From positions 1 to 37,187 of the forward strand of contig CALLCO010000199.1 in assembly GCA_937998695.1 (NCBI GenBank): a stretch of 37,187 bases of DNA. The letters run 5' to 3'. Numbering within the stretch: the stretch's first letter is position 1; every line of letters begins with the position of its first letter. Below, piece by piece: positions 18,478-25,659 of this stretch. The position numbers were made by a program, and so were the translations under genes. Origin of the DNA: Candidatus Ozemibacteraceae bacterium. Its GTDB lineage: Bacteria > Muiribacteriota > Ozemobacteria > Ozemobacterales > Ozemobacteraceae. The notes below the pieces were generated by a model, which saw nothing but the letters and a program-made list of their open reading frames with translations, did no database searches and was not told where the DNA came from.

Positions 18478-18865
18478 TCTACCACACGTTCCCCGAGCGC
18501 GTCGCGAGCCAGTTCCCTGGCAGCCATCCTCGCTTGGGCAACGAAGCGGGTTGGCAGAGCGAATCGCGATTCCCTGAAGGATGGGAGGCGAAACCCCGGG
18601 CGTCTGGAATCGTGCCTCGGCAGGATCCTCGTCGACCCGCTCCTGGGAGGTGCAGCACCCAGACGGCGGCCATGAATAGGCGTTCTGAAGGGGCTTGACG
18701 AGGATATCCAGATGAGGCGAAGGTTCGAGGGCATCGAGCAACCGGCACCTGGGGTTTCGAGCGCAACGCCTGGGGAGCGCGATCGACCGGCCAACCGGGT
18801 GAACAGGGCACTGGAGGAGTGCCGGTTCCCTGACACCCATGGTTCCTGTGGAACAAAGTTCACGG

Positions 18866-18895
18866 TTGCCCGAACAGCGGAACTTCTGGTAGCCT
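18866..18895 (+). promoter_or_regulatory. Candidate promoter of the TerB-like gene
   Basis: TTGCCC (18866-18871), an 18-base spacer and TAGCCT (18890-18895) preceded by TGG, an extended -10. The match is moderate; the position about 50 bases before the start codon is suitable. Confidence 0.35.
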
Positions 18896-18922
18896 TGCGC
18901 CAACCCCACCACCGCACGGGAG

Positions 18923-18942
18923 GAGAGAGAGAGAGAGAGAGA
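18923..18942 (+). repeat. (GA)10 tract between ribosome site and start codon
   Basis: Ten uninterrupted GA units lie directly after GGGAGG (18918-18923) and four bases before the ATG at 18947. GAGAG itself can pair with the 16S anti-Shine-Dalgarno, so the tract is probably the working ribosome site. Slipped-strand changes in unit number would alter its spacing. Confidence 0.9.
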
Positions 18943-18946
18943 AAGC

Positions 18947-19501
18947 ATGTTTTTGAAGGGACTGAACGACAACCAGCAGAAGTTGTTCCTCGGCGTCGCC
19001 CAGCAGTTGATCGAGGCCGATGCCAAGATCACCGACCGCGAACGCGAGATGATCTACGCCCTCAGCGCCGAGATGGGGCAGCAGGAGCTGATCCCCGAGC
19101 CGACCGACGACGTGTTGCGCACCTTCTTCCCCGACCGGGGCTCCCGGACGGCCGTCATGCTCGAACTGATCGGCCTGTCGGCCTGCGACGGCCATTTCGC
19201 CATCGAAGAGGACAAGGTCATCCGCCGGATGCAGAAGCTTTTCGGCATCTCCGACGCCGACCTGAAGGCTTACAAAGCCTGGGTCAAGAAGTTCTTCACC
19301 GTGCGGAACGAAGCGGCGGCCTTCTTCGTCAACTCCCCTGCCCGTCGCGCCCCCAAGCCAACCCCGGTGAAAAAAACCGCCACCCGCCGGAAAGCCAAAA
19401 CCGCCCCGAAACCGGGCAAGGCCCCCGCCCCCAAAGCCACAGCCCGGACCACAGCCCGGAAAGGAAAGACCGTCAAAAAGGCCACCCCCCGCCGGAAGTG
19501 A
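18947..19501 (+). CDS. TerB-like helical protein with a Lys/Ala/Pro-rich histone-H1-like tail
   Basis: Residues 1 to about 130 form an all-helical domain with the paired acidic pattern of TerB-like proteins: EADAKITDREREMIYAL near the N-terminus and CDGHFAIEEDKVIRRMQKLFG near residue 85. TerB-like domains bind metal or scaffold membrane-linked complexes. From about residue 130 to 184 the sequence becomes a basic tail of repeated K/R-A-P-T units (VKKTATRRKAKTAPK and similar), typical of nucleic-acid-binding tails on histone H1-like proteins. The start at 18947 follows the (GA)10 tract. It is monocistronic, with convergent and divergent neighbours. Function unknown; the tail suggests DNA or RNA contact. 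Confidence 0.8.
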   Translation: MFLKGLNDNQQKLFLGVAQQLIEADAKITDREREMIYALSAEMGQQELIPEPTDDVLRTFFPDRGSRTAVMLELIGLSACDGHFAIEEDKVIRRMQKLFGISDADLKAYKAWVKKFFTVRNEAAAFFVNSPARRAPKPTPVKKTATRRKAKTAPKPGKAPAPKATARTTARKGKTVKKATPRRK

Positions 19502-19695
19502 TCGCAGGGGGTGGGGTAGACGGAAAAAGGGCAGCCCGACCGCGCCCCACCACACTCTCTGCTCCCCTCCCCTGGCTCCACTCCTCCTCTGAATCGGGGG
19601 GGAAGATGGCAGTGGGCCGTCCAGATTTCACGACGAAACTAAAGAGGAAGATTGCGCCCCCTGGGATGGCCCGGTGGAAGAGGGGCTACCCAGAT
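19502..19695. other. 194-base gap between convergent genes
   Basis: No gene and no convincing terminator hairpin seen. Confidence 0.4.
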
Positions 19696-20808
19696 TCAGG
19701 GCTTCCCTTTCCCCCTGCCGGCCAGGCTCGAGGAGGACGGCAAGGGGATGGCCAGCCGCGGCACCGCCGTGTCACCAGGCTGCAGCAAGGCCTGCAGCTC
19801 GCGCTGCCGTTCGCCATGGCTGGGGTGAGTCGAGAGGATGGTCAGAAATTCGGGCACCCCGCCATCTTTCTCGAGGCGGGTGAAGAAATCAGGGAAGCGT
19901 GACGGATCGATGCGGGCCCGCCGCAGGATCTCGACCGCCAGACGGTCGGCCTCCCGTTCATCGTCGCGGCTGTAGGAGAGCAGGACGAGCTGCGACCCCA
20001 GATCGCGCACGGCACGGCCCAAGCCGCCGGGGTCGCCGACCAGCAGGATCATCACGGCCGACACCCCCAGCGCCTTGACCACCTGGCGCAGGCCATGCCG
20101 TCGCAAACCGTGGGCGGCTTCGTGAGCGAGAATGCCCGCCAGCTCTTCGGCGCTCTCCATGCGGGCCAGCAGGCCGGTGAAGACCACGATCTGCCCGCCG
20201 GGCGCGGCCAAGGCATTAACCTGGGGTGAGCCAACTACTCGCACCCGGAAAGGGAAAGGGGCCGGGGGAAGCCCTCGCGCCACCGCCTGCCAGACCTGGG
20301 TGACCGCCGTCACCGCCGGTCCGGTGGTGAGCAAAGTGCCGCGCTCGACGAGCCCGTCGGCAATGGCCTCGCCCAGGGCGACCTCGGTCGACACCGGCAC
20401 CAGGCTGGCGATAAGGCCGGTCAGCTGGTTGAAGAACAGGATTCCCCCGAGCACCACGATGGCGACGACGGCCAGATACCTCCGCCAGCCACCGCGCGTC
20501 TCCTCGCCCTGGCGCCGCAGACGGGCCACCGCCGGCCGCAGTTCGCGGGGGACGACCCGAGCCAGGGCGGCGACGAATTCCTCGTCCGACAGGTGGAGGG
20601 CCAGTTCCTGGCCACGGGACTCGCGGCCCGCCACGACGATGGCCAGGTCGTCGAACCCGCCGCGGCTGAGGTCGAGCCCCGGGAACCCGAGAATCCAGTG
20701 TTCGGCCCCGATTTCGACCCGCAGGCCATCGGGCTCGACGCTGACCTGGCCAGACCGTTCCCGGCCGAGATCGCCGGGTCCAAAGACGACTGCCTTGAAC
20801 GAGTTCAT
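19696..20808 (-). CDS. M48 family membrane zinc metalloprotease
   Basis: The 370-residue product has an N-terminal cytosolic region (1-108), a membrane segment (about 110-130) and an M48 catalytic domain: HEAAH (229-233) as zinc site, a following hydrophobic helix, and EREAD (284-288) supplying the third ligand. The region between (PQVNALAAPGGQIVVFTGLL) is the conserved M48 edge strand. M48 enzymes of this layout (HtpX/BepA/LoiP-like) remove misfolded membrane or envelope proteins. I chose ATG 20808-20806 with GGGGGA upstream; the frame remains open to 21816 but that part mirrors the opposite-strand gene. The gene is divergent from the scramblase-like gene at 20902, with only 93 bases between them. 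All catalytic residues look intact. Confidence 0.88.
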   Translation of the reverse strand: MNSFKAVVFGPGDLGRERSGQVSVEPDGLRVEIGAEHWILGFPGLDLSRGGFDDLAIVVAGRESRGQELALHLSDEEFVAALARVVPRELRPAVARLRRQGEETRGGWRRYLAVVAIVVLGGILFFNQLTGLIASLVPVSTEVALGEAIADGLVERGTLLTTGPAVTAVTQVWQAVARGLPPAPFPFRVRVVGSPQVNALAAPGGQIVVFTGLLARMESAEELAGILAHEAAHGLRRHGLRQVVKALGVSAVMILLVGDPGGLGRAVRDLGSQLVLLSYSRDDEREADRLAVEILRRARIDPSRFPDFFTRLEKDGGVPEFLTILSTHPSHGERQRELQALLQPGDTAVPRLAIPLPSSSSLAGRGKGKP

Positions 20809-20835
20809 GACATTTCCCCCCGGACATACTATCAT
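20807..20835 (+). promoter_or_regulatory. Promoter of the scramblase-like gene, overlapping the M48 start codon
   Basis: ATGACA (20807-20812) and TATCAT (20830-20835) are each five of six matches to the sigma-70 consensus, separated by 17 bases. The predicted transcript start is near 20842, giving a leader of about 60 bases before ATG 20902. The -35 covers the start codon of the divergent M48 gene (20808-20806), so the two units share control sequence. Confidence 0.6.
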
Positions 20836-20901
20836 GACGAGGAAGCCCACCGGGCGGCCGGAGGTTGGCCGCCGACACCAGATGAGACGAGGGGAACACG
20901 C

Positions 20902-21477
20902 ATGGCGGACGTCACCTTCCAGATCAAGCAGCACAAGGAGATGGCCGAGATCTTCCTCGGCTGGGAGACCGAGAACAAGTACACGGTCTACGACGATAAG
21001 CTCCGCACCCTGGCCGAAGCCCGCGAGGTCAGCAACTGGCTGAGCCGCAATTTCCTGCGTGGGGCCCGCCCCTTCGAAATGGACGTCTGGGACCGCAACG
21101 GCGATTATCTCATGTTCCTGCAGAAGGAGTTCGCCTTCCTGCTTCATCGCATGGAGGTGCGCGACGGGCAACGCAAATACCTCGGGGCTATCCAGCGCAA
21201 GTTCTCGTTGTTCCAGCGCGATTACATCATCGAGGACGCCCTGCACCGCACGCTCTTCCAGATCGTCGGCCCCTTCTACTGGCCCTGGACCTTCTACATC
21301 ATGGAAAACGGCGTCCAGCGCGGCGAGATCCGCAAGCGCTGGTCGGGCTTCTTCACCGAAGCGTTCAGCGACGCCGACAACTTCACGGTCACCTGCCCCG
21401 CCGCTTGGGAAGGCCCGCGCAGGCTGCTGCTGATGGCCGCCACCCTGCTCATCGATTTCGTCCATTTCGAACAATAG
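20902..21477 (+). CDS. Scramblase/LURP-one-like protein
   Basis: The 191-residue product has the pattern of the scramblase/LURP-one (Tubby-like fold) superfamily: an N-terminal FQIKQHKEMAEIFLGWETEN, a core RNGDYLMFLQKEF, then PFYWPWTFYIMENG and KRWSGFFTEAFSDADNFTV strands, and a hydrophobic C-terminal helix (RRLLLMAATLLIDFVHF). That C-terminal helix is characteristic of the fold. Bacterial members are of unknown function and may bind lipid or membrane. The start at ATG 20902 has GGGG nine bases upstream and a good promoter at 20807-20835. It is 26 bases ahead of amrS and probably cotranscribed with it. No signal peptide. The family call is by motif and layout. Confidence 0.75.
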   Translation: MADVTFQIKQHKEMAEIFLGWETENKYTVYDDKLRTLAEAREVSNWLSRNFLRGARPFEMDVWDRNGDYLMFLQKEFAFLLHRMEVRDGQRKYLGAIQRKFSLFQRDYIIEDALHRTLFQIVGPFYWPWTFYIMENGVQRGEIRKRWSGFFTEAFSDADNFTVTCPAAWEGPRRLLLMAATLLIDFVHFEQ

Positions 21478-21503
21478 GCGACTTCGGCCACGGGAAGAGC
21501 AGG

Positions 21504-22505
21504 ATGCGAGCCGCCGAATTCTGGGAAATCCGGGAGGGGAAGATCGACTGCCGGTTGTGCCCCAACCGGTGCCTGCTCGCCGAGGGCCGGCGCGGGCGCT
21601 GCCACGGCCGCGGCGCCCGGGACGGGAAGATGACCTTGTACAACTACCCGATCGCGGTCGCGGCTCACCTCGACCCGATCGAGAAAAAGCCGCTCTATCA
21701 CTTTTTCCCGGGATCCGCCATCCTGTCGGTGGGCACCTTCGGGTGCAATCTGTCGTGCCGGTTCTGCCAGAACTGCGAGATCTCGCAGCAGGAGGTGCCG
21801 GGCGACGAGGTCCCACCGGCGCGGCTCGCGGAGATGGCCGCCCGCGCTCCCGACAACATCGGCGTTGCCTTCACCTACACCGAGCCGGGCATCTGGTTCG
21901 AGTACATCAAGGACACGGCTCCCCTGCTGCGGCAGGCCGGGCAGCAGGTCGTGCTGGTCACCAACGGCTACCTCGAGGACGCCCCCTGGCGGGAACTGTG
22001 CGGCCTGACCGACGCCATGAACATCGACCTGAAGTCGTTCCGCGAGGCGTTTTACCGCGATCTCTGCGGCGGCCAGCTCGCTCCGGTGCTGCGCAACATC
22101 GAGACCGCGGTGCGCGCGGGGGTCCATGTCGAACTGACCACCCTCGTCGTCACCGGCCGCAACGACGACCCCGCCGAGTTCGAGGAGATGGTGCGTTGGG
22201 TGGCGGCCCTCTCGCCCGAGATTCCGCACCACATCTCGCGGTTTTTTCCCCGCTTTCGCGAGACGGCCCCGCCCACGCCGACCGCCACGCTGGTCACTTT
22301 CGCCGAGATCGCCCGCCGCCACCTGCGGTACGTCTACGTCGGCAACGCCGATCTCGACCAGGGCCAGGACACCCTCTGCCCCACCTGCCGCGCCACGGTC
22401 ATCGAGCGGCACGGCTACCGCATCCGGTCGCACCTCGCGGGAAATCGCTGCCCTTGCGGAACCATGTTGCCCATCCGCCTCCCCCGCCCGACCAGAGATG
22501 CCTGA
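21504..22505 (+). CDS. amrS: AmmeMemoRadiSam system radical SAM enzyme
   Basis: The 333-residue product carries the radical SAM motif C81-NLS-C85-RF-C88 and the AmrS sequence around it (GTFGCNLSCRFCQNCEISQ, FTYTEPGIWFEY, VTNGYL, MNIDLKSF). Four further Cys near the N-terminus (C16, C19, C23, C33) and a CxxC...CxC cluster near the C-terminus are typical extra metal sites. AmrS-type enzymes reduce S-adenosylmethionine with a 4Fe-4S cluster; the substrate in vivo is not known. The usual partners (AmmA and Memo) are absent from the window. The start at ATG 21504 follows GAGCAGG, and the nearest upstream gene ends 26 bases before. All catalytic Cys are present. Confidence 0.93.
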   Translation: MRAAEFWEIREGKIDCRLCPNRCLLAEGRRGRCHGRGARDGKMTLYNYPIAVAAHLDPIEKKPLYHFFPGSAILSVGTFGCNLSCRFCQNCEISQQEVPGDEVPPARLAEMAARAPDNIGVAFTYTEPGIWFEYIKDTAPLLRQAGQQVVLVTNGYLEDAPWRELCGLTDAMNIDLKSFREAFYRDLCGGQLAPVLRNIETAVRAGVHVELTTLVVTGRNDDPAEFEEMVRWVAALSPEIPHHISRFFPRFRETAPPTPTATLVTFAEIARRHLRYVYVGNADLDQGQDTLCPTCRATVIERHGYRIRSHLAGNRCPCGTMLPIRLPRPTRDA

Positions 22506-22531
22506 CGCCCCGGCCGCCCCATCGCCGGGGG

Positions 22532-22561
22532 TTGGCGGGGAGCGGACGGCTGTGATAGCAT
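22532..22561 (+). promoter_or_regulatory. Candidate promoter giving a leaderless SPOR mRNA
   Basis: TTGGCG (22532-22537), an 18-base spacer and TAGCAT (22556-22561) preceded by TGA. The expected transcript start seven bases after the -10 coincides with the A of ATG 22568. No Shine-Dalgarno is seen before that ATG. Confidence 0.45.
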
Positions 22562-22567
22562 CCGCCG

Positions 22568-23167
22568 ATGTCTGGAACGACCGAACCACCGGCCAACCGC
22601 CGGTTCGATTGGGGGCCGACCTCCGACCAATCCCTCGACGGGGTGAAGGAGTGGGCGGTCTATGCCATCCTCGTCGTGCTGATGGGGGTCTGCGGATGGT
22701 GCCTGATCGATTTCGACAAGGCTCCGCTCGCCGTCCGGCCCACGGAAGCACCGCTGCCTGACGCTCCGACGCCGACCGTCGTGGCTGGGGCGGGAGCCGG
22801 GCCCGTGCGCCCGGCGGGCCCGGGTTCTTCCGGCCGGGCCGCGGGGACAGGGGCAGGCACCGAAATGAAGACTGGAGCCGGTCGAGGCACGGCGCCAGGC
22901 GAGGGCTCCCCCGCGGGCGCGGCCGTTCCCGACGCCCCGCTGGCCTTCCATGTCCAGTTGGGGGCCTTTGGCGACGAGGATTCGGCCCGCCTCGCTCAGG
23001 AGCGGGCCCGCAAGAAGGGGTTCGAAGCCGTCCTGACAAAACCGAACGACCAGTATGAGATGTACCGGCTGACCATCGGCCCCTTCGCCGACGAGGCGGC
23101 GGCCGAAAAGGTCGCCCGCCAGTTGAACGAGTTGGATTTCCCTTGTTTTGTGATAGAATCCCCCTGA
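22568..23167 (+). CDS. SPOR-domain membrane protein
   Basis: The 199-residue product has a short cytosolic N-terminus, one membrane segment (about 29-47), a low-complexity Ala/Gly/Pro linker (50-120) and a C-terminal SPOR domain (about 124-199) beginning FHVQLGAFGDEDSA and ending PFADEAAAEKVARQL...FVIES. SPOR domains bind denuded glycan strands at the division septum, so the protein is likely a bitopic inner-membrane septal factor of the FtsN/DedD type. It follows amrS by 62 bases but appears to have its own promoter. The linker accounts for most length variation in this family; nothing is truncated. Confidence 0.9.
   Translation: MSGTTEPPANRRFDWGPTSDQSLDGVKEWAVYAILVVLMGVCGWCLIDFDKAPLAVRPTEAPLPDAPTPTVVAGAGAGPVRPAGPGSSGRAAGTGAGTEMKTGAGRGTAPGEGSPAGAAVPDAPLAFHVQLGAFGDEDSARLAQERARKKGFEAVLTKPNDQYEMYRLTIGPFADEAAAEKVARQLNELDFPCFVIESP
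23132..23159 (+). promoter_or_regulatory. Promoter of the sugar ABC transporter operon
   Basis: TTGGAT (23132-23137), a 16-base spacer and TAGAAT (23154-23159) preceded by TGA (extended -10). It lies inside the last codons of the SPOR gene and would start transcription about 36 bases before ATG 23202. Confidence 0.55.
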
Positions 23168-23201
23168 CGCCCAACCCGGAATACTCTCCAAGGGGAATCA
23201 C

Positions 23202-24137
23202 ATGAAGAAGGAAACCCTCAGTTCCCTCTTGTTCCTTCTGCCGTTCCTGGTCCTGTTCGGTATCTTTCTGCTGTTCCCGATCGCCTACTCGTTCTTCCTG
23301 AGCTTCTTCGGCTCGCCACGGGATTTCAGCCTGTCGAACCTCGAGTTCGTCGGGTTCTCGAACTACATCAACATCTTGGGCATCCACCGGACCCCGACCG
23401 GCTGGAAGCTGAATGATCCGCAGTTCTGGTGGTCGCTGGCCGTGACCGTCCTCTACGGCGGCATCAGCATCCCGCTCGGCATTGCCGCCGCTCTCGGGCT
23501 CGCCCTGCTGCTCAACAACAAACTGCGCGGCAAGGAGTTCTTCCGCAGCGCCTTCTTCCTGCCCAACGTGCTCGACATGCTGGTGGTCGGCGTCATCTGG
23601 TACCTGATCTATGCCCCGAAGTACGGGGCGCTGGCCCAGATCTCGACCGTCTTCCTCGGCCCCGACAATTTCTTCAACACCACCGGCCTGCTGGGTAGCC
23701 CCCTCACCGCCCTGCCGGCCGTCGTCATCGCCATGGTGCTGAAGGGGGCCGGCTTCGGCATGATTCTGTTCCTGGCCGCCCTGCAGAACATCCCCGAGTG
23801 CATCTACGAGGCCGCCGACATCGACGGCGCCAGCAAATGGGAGCAGTTCTGGCGGATCACCCTGCCCCTGCTCAAACCGATCCTGGTCTTCATGGTGATC
23901 ACCGGGGTCATCGGCTCGCTCAACGCCTTCACCGAGATCTACGCCATGACCGCCGGCGGCCCGCAGGTGGTCATCGGCGACGAGACCCTGGGCAGCACCT
24001 CGGTCTCCGGCTACTACCTGTACAAACAGTTCGAGGGCGGCCGCTACGGCTACGCCGCGGCCATCTCCTACGTGCTGCTGACCGTCACCCTGATCATCAC
24101 CTTCGTCCAGCAGAAGTTCTTCGCTGGGGCGAAGTAG
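23202..24137 (+). CDS. Sugar ABC transporter permease, MalF/UgpA type
   Basis: The 311-residue product has six hydrophobic segments and the permease EAA loop YEAADIDGASKWEQFWRI (near residues 200-220), which contacts the ATPase. The N-terminus (LLFLLPFLVLFGIFLLFPIAY) and KGAGFGMILFLAALQNIPE are typical of the carbohydrate uptake CUT1 family. The start has AAGGGG eight bases upstream. Next in the operon are a second permease (12-base gap) and a solute-binding protein. The substrate cannot be read from sequence; a mono-, di- or oligosaccharide or glycerol-phosphate is likely from the family. Confidence 0.93.
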   Translation: MKKETLSSLLFLLPFLVLFGIFLLFPIAYSFFLSFFGSPRDFSLSNLEFVGFSNYINILGIHRTPTGWKLNDPQFWWSLAVTVLYGGISIPLGIAAALGLALLLNNKLRGKEFFRSAFFLPNVLDMLVVGVIWYLIYAPKYGALAQISTVFLGPDNFFNTTGLLGSPLTALPAVVIAMVLKGAGFGMILFLAALQNIPECIYEAADIDGASKWEQFWRITLPLLKPILVFMVITGVIGSLNAFTEIYAMTAGGPQVVIGDETLGSTSVSGYYLYKQFEGGRYGYAAAISYVLLTVTLIITFVQQKFFAGAK

Positions 24138-24149
24138 TAGGAGGCCGCC

Positions 24150-25646
24150 ATGCTCGAAAGCGCCCCTTTCCGCGTCGTCGCCTTCGTCCTGCTAATCGCT
24201 GGCCTCATCGTCCTGTCGGGCGGGGTGGTCGGGCAACTGCTGAAGTTCGGGACCATGGTCGTGGTCAGCCTGACCCACCAGCCCGTCGTCAATCCAGCCT
24301 TCCCCGAGGCGACCCTGCTCAAAGAACTCGACGGGCTCGCCGGCCAGGTCTTCGAAGGGTATCTGGCGCCCCTTCCCGGTGAGCGGCCTGACGTCTTCGC
24401 GACCGACTCGCCCCTTAAGGATGCTTCGGCCTGGGGCGCCTTCCTGGCCACCACCAAAGAACAGTTCGGCCGCGGCGGGGCCCGCTTCCTCGACAAGGAA
24501 GCCAGCTGCGTACAAGCCCCCGGCGCCTCCGTCCGGCTCGTCTACCGCATGGTCTTCGAGAAGAACAAGAAGGGCCGGGTCGCCTTCGACTTCGCCCGCG
24601 GCGAAACCGGGTGGCGCATCACCCAGGTCGAACCGGGCACCCATATCACCGTGATGGACCGCCTCGAACCGGTCGTCGATGCGGCGACCGGGGTCTGCGT
24701 GCTCGCCCTCGTCCTGCTGGTGATCGCCAAGTGGCTGAAAACGCCGGCCCACGGGCGGGCCGACTTCCTCAAGGCGATGGCCCTCTACGAGGCTTTGACC
24801 GTCGGGGTGATCGTCGTCCTTTTCCCCTTCTTCTGGATGTTCTGCACCTCGTTCAAGGCATCGGGCACCGAGCTGATCTTCAACGAGAAGAATCCGTTCG
24901 ACATCGTCCCCAACGAGCCGACCCTCGACAACTTCAAGAAGGTGCTCAAGATCGATCAGGCGGTCGTGCCAGGCGCCCGGGTCGACGACGTGATCGAACA
25001 GAAGAACAACTTCAGCACCTACTTCATCAACAGCCTGTTCGTCGCCACCACGGCCGCCTTCCTGGTGACGCTGTTCTCGGCGATGGCGGCCTACGTCTTC
25101 TCGAAGAAGGAACTGCCATTCAAGAACGGCTTGTTCAGCGTGCTGCTCGGCACGATGATGATCCCCGGCCTGATGTACATGGTGCCGCAGTTCTTCATGA
25201 TCTGCCAGATGGGGCTGACCGGCACCAAGCTGGCGATGTTCCTGCCGCATCTGGCCTCAGTGTTCGGGGTGTTCATGCTCAAGCAGTACATGGACACCAT
25301 TCCCAGCTCACTGCTCGAGGCGGCGCGCATCGACGGCGCCTCGGAGTGGCAGTGTTTCACCGTGGTGATCATCCCGTTGGCCATGCCGATCATCCTGACC
25401 CTGTTCCTGCTCACCTTCCTGTTCCACTGGTCGAACTTCCTGTGGCAGTTGATCGTCACCGACTTCGCCAACCCGCTCAGCATCACGTTGCCGGTCGGCC
25501 TCGCGCTGTTTCGCGGGCAGTATACCTCCGAGACCGGACAGATCATGGCCGCCTCGTGCTTCTCGATCGTGCCCATCGCCGTGCTCTTCCTCATCGCCCA
25601 GAAGTATTTCATCGAGGGCATGACGCAGGGCGCGGTCAAGGAATGA
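24150..25646 (+). CDS. Sugar ABC transporter permease (MalG type) with a ~200-residue N-terminal extension
   Basis: Residues from about 205 to 498 form a normal CUT1 permease with six membrane segments and the EAA loop LEAARIDGASEWQCF (near 388). The first 200 residues are additional: a hydrophobic stretch (8-40), a soluble domain of about 135 residues (45-177) and a further membrane helix (178-196). The soluble part contains VRLVYRMVFEKNKKGRVAFDF...GWRITQVEPG, which looks like a small alpha/beta (NTF2-like) fold, probably on the outer face. Common MalG-type permeases are about 270-300 residues. The start is supported by GGAGG eight bases upstream. No frameshift or internal stop separates the parts, so the fusion is real in this sequence. 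The extension might sense or hold the binding protein; that is inference. Confidence 0.9.
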   Translation: MLESAPFRVVAFVLLIAGLIVLSGGVVGQLLKFGTMVVVSLTHQPVVNPAFPEATLLKELDGLAGQVFEGYLAPLPGERPDVFATDSPLKDASAWGAFLATTKEQFGRGGARFLDKEASCVQAPGASVRLVYRMVFEKNKKGRVAFDFARGETGWRITQVEPGTHITVMDRLEPVVDAATGVCVLALVLLVIAKWLKTPAHGRADFLKAMALYEALTVGVIVVLFPFFWMFCTSFKASGTELIFNEKNPFDIVPNEPTLDNFKKVLKIDQAVVPGARVDDVIEQKNNFSTYFINSLFVATTAAFLVTLFSAMAAYVFSKKELPFKNGLFSVLLGTMMIPGLMYMVPQFFMICQMGLTGTKLAMFLPHLASVFGVFMLKQYMDTIPSSLLEAARIDGASEWQCFTVVIIPLAMPIILTLFLLTFLFHWSNFLWQLIVTDFANPLSITLPVGLALFRGQYTSETGQIMAASCFSIVPIAVLFLIAQKYFIEGMTQGAVKE

Positions 25647-25659
25647 GGGAGGGCCGCCG

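Larger units (their letters stand above)
18478..18946. other. 469-base divergent intergenic region
   Basis: This lies between the hybrid kinase (leftward) and the TerB-like gene (rightward). Frames on both strands are open but Arg/Pro/Ser-rich, so I call no gene. A plausible rightward promoter is near 18866-18895. The right end holds a (GA)10 tract. Confidence 0.5.

Noticed and set aside
18480-19032. N-terminal extension of the hybrid kinase
   Set aside because: Compositionally odd, overlaps the TerB-like gene start on the other strand, no domain.
20809-21816. N-terminal extension of the M48 protease
   Set aside because: Mirrors the scramblase-like coding region and lacks a domain; ATG 20808 has a ribosome site.
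21294-23387. A 697-codon minus-strand frame opposite amrS and the SPOR gene
   Set aside because: Arg/Pro-rich shadow of two well-supported plus-strand genes.
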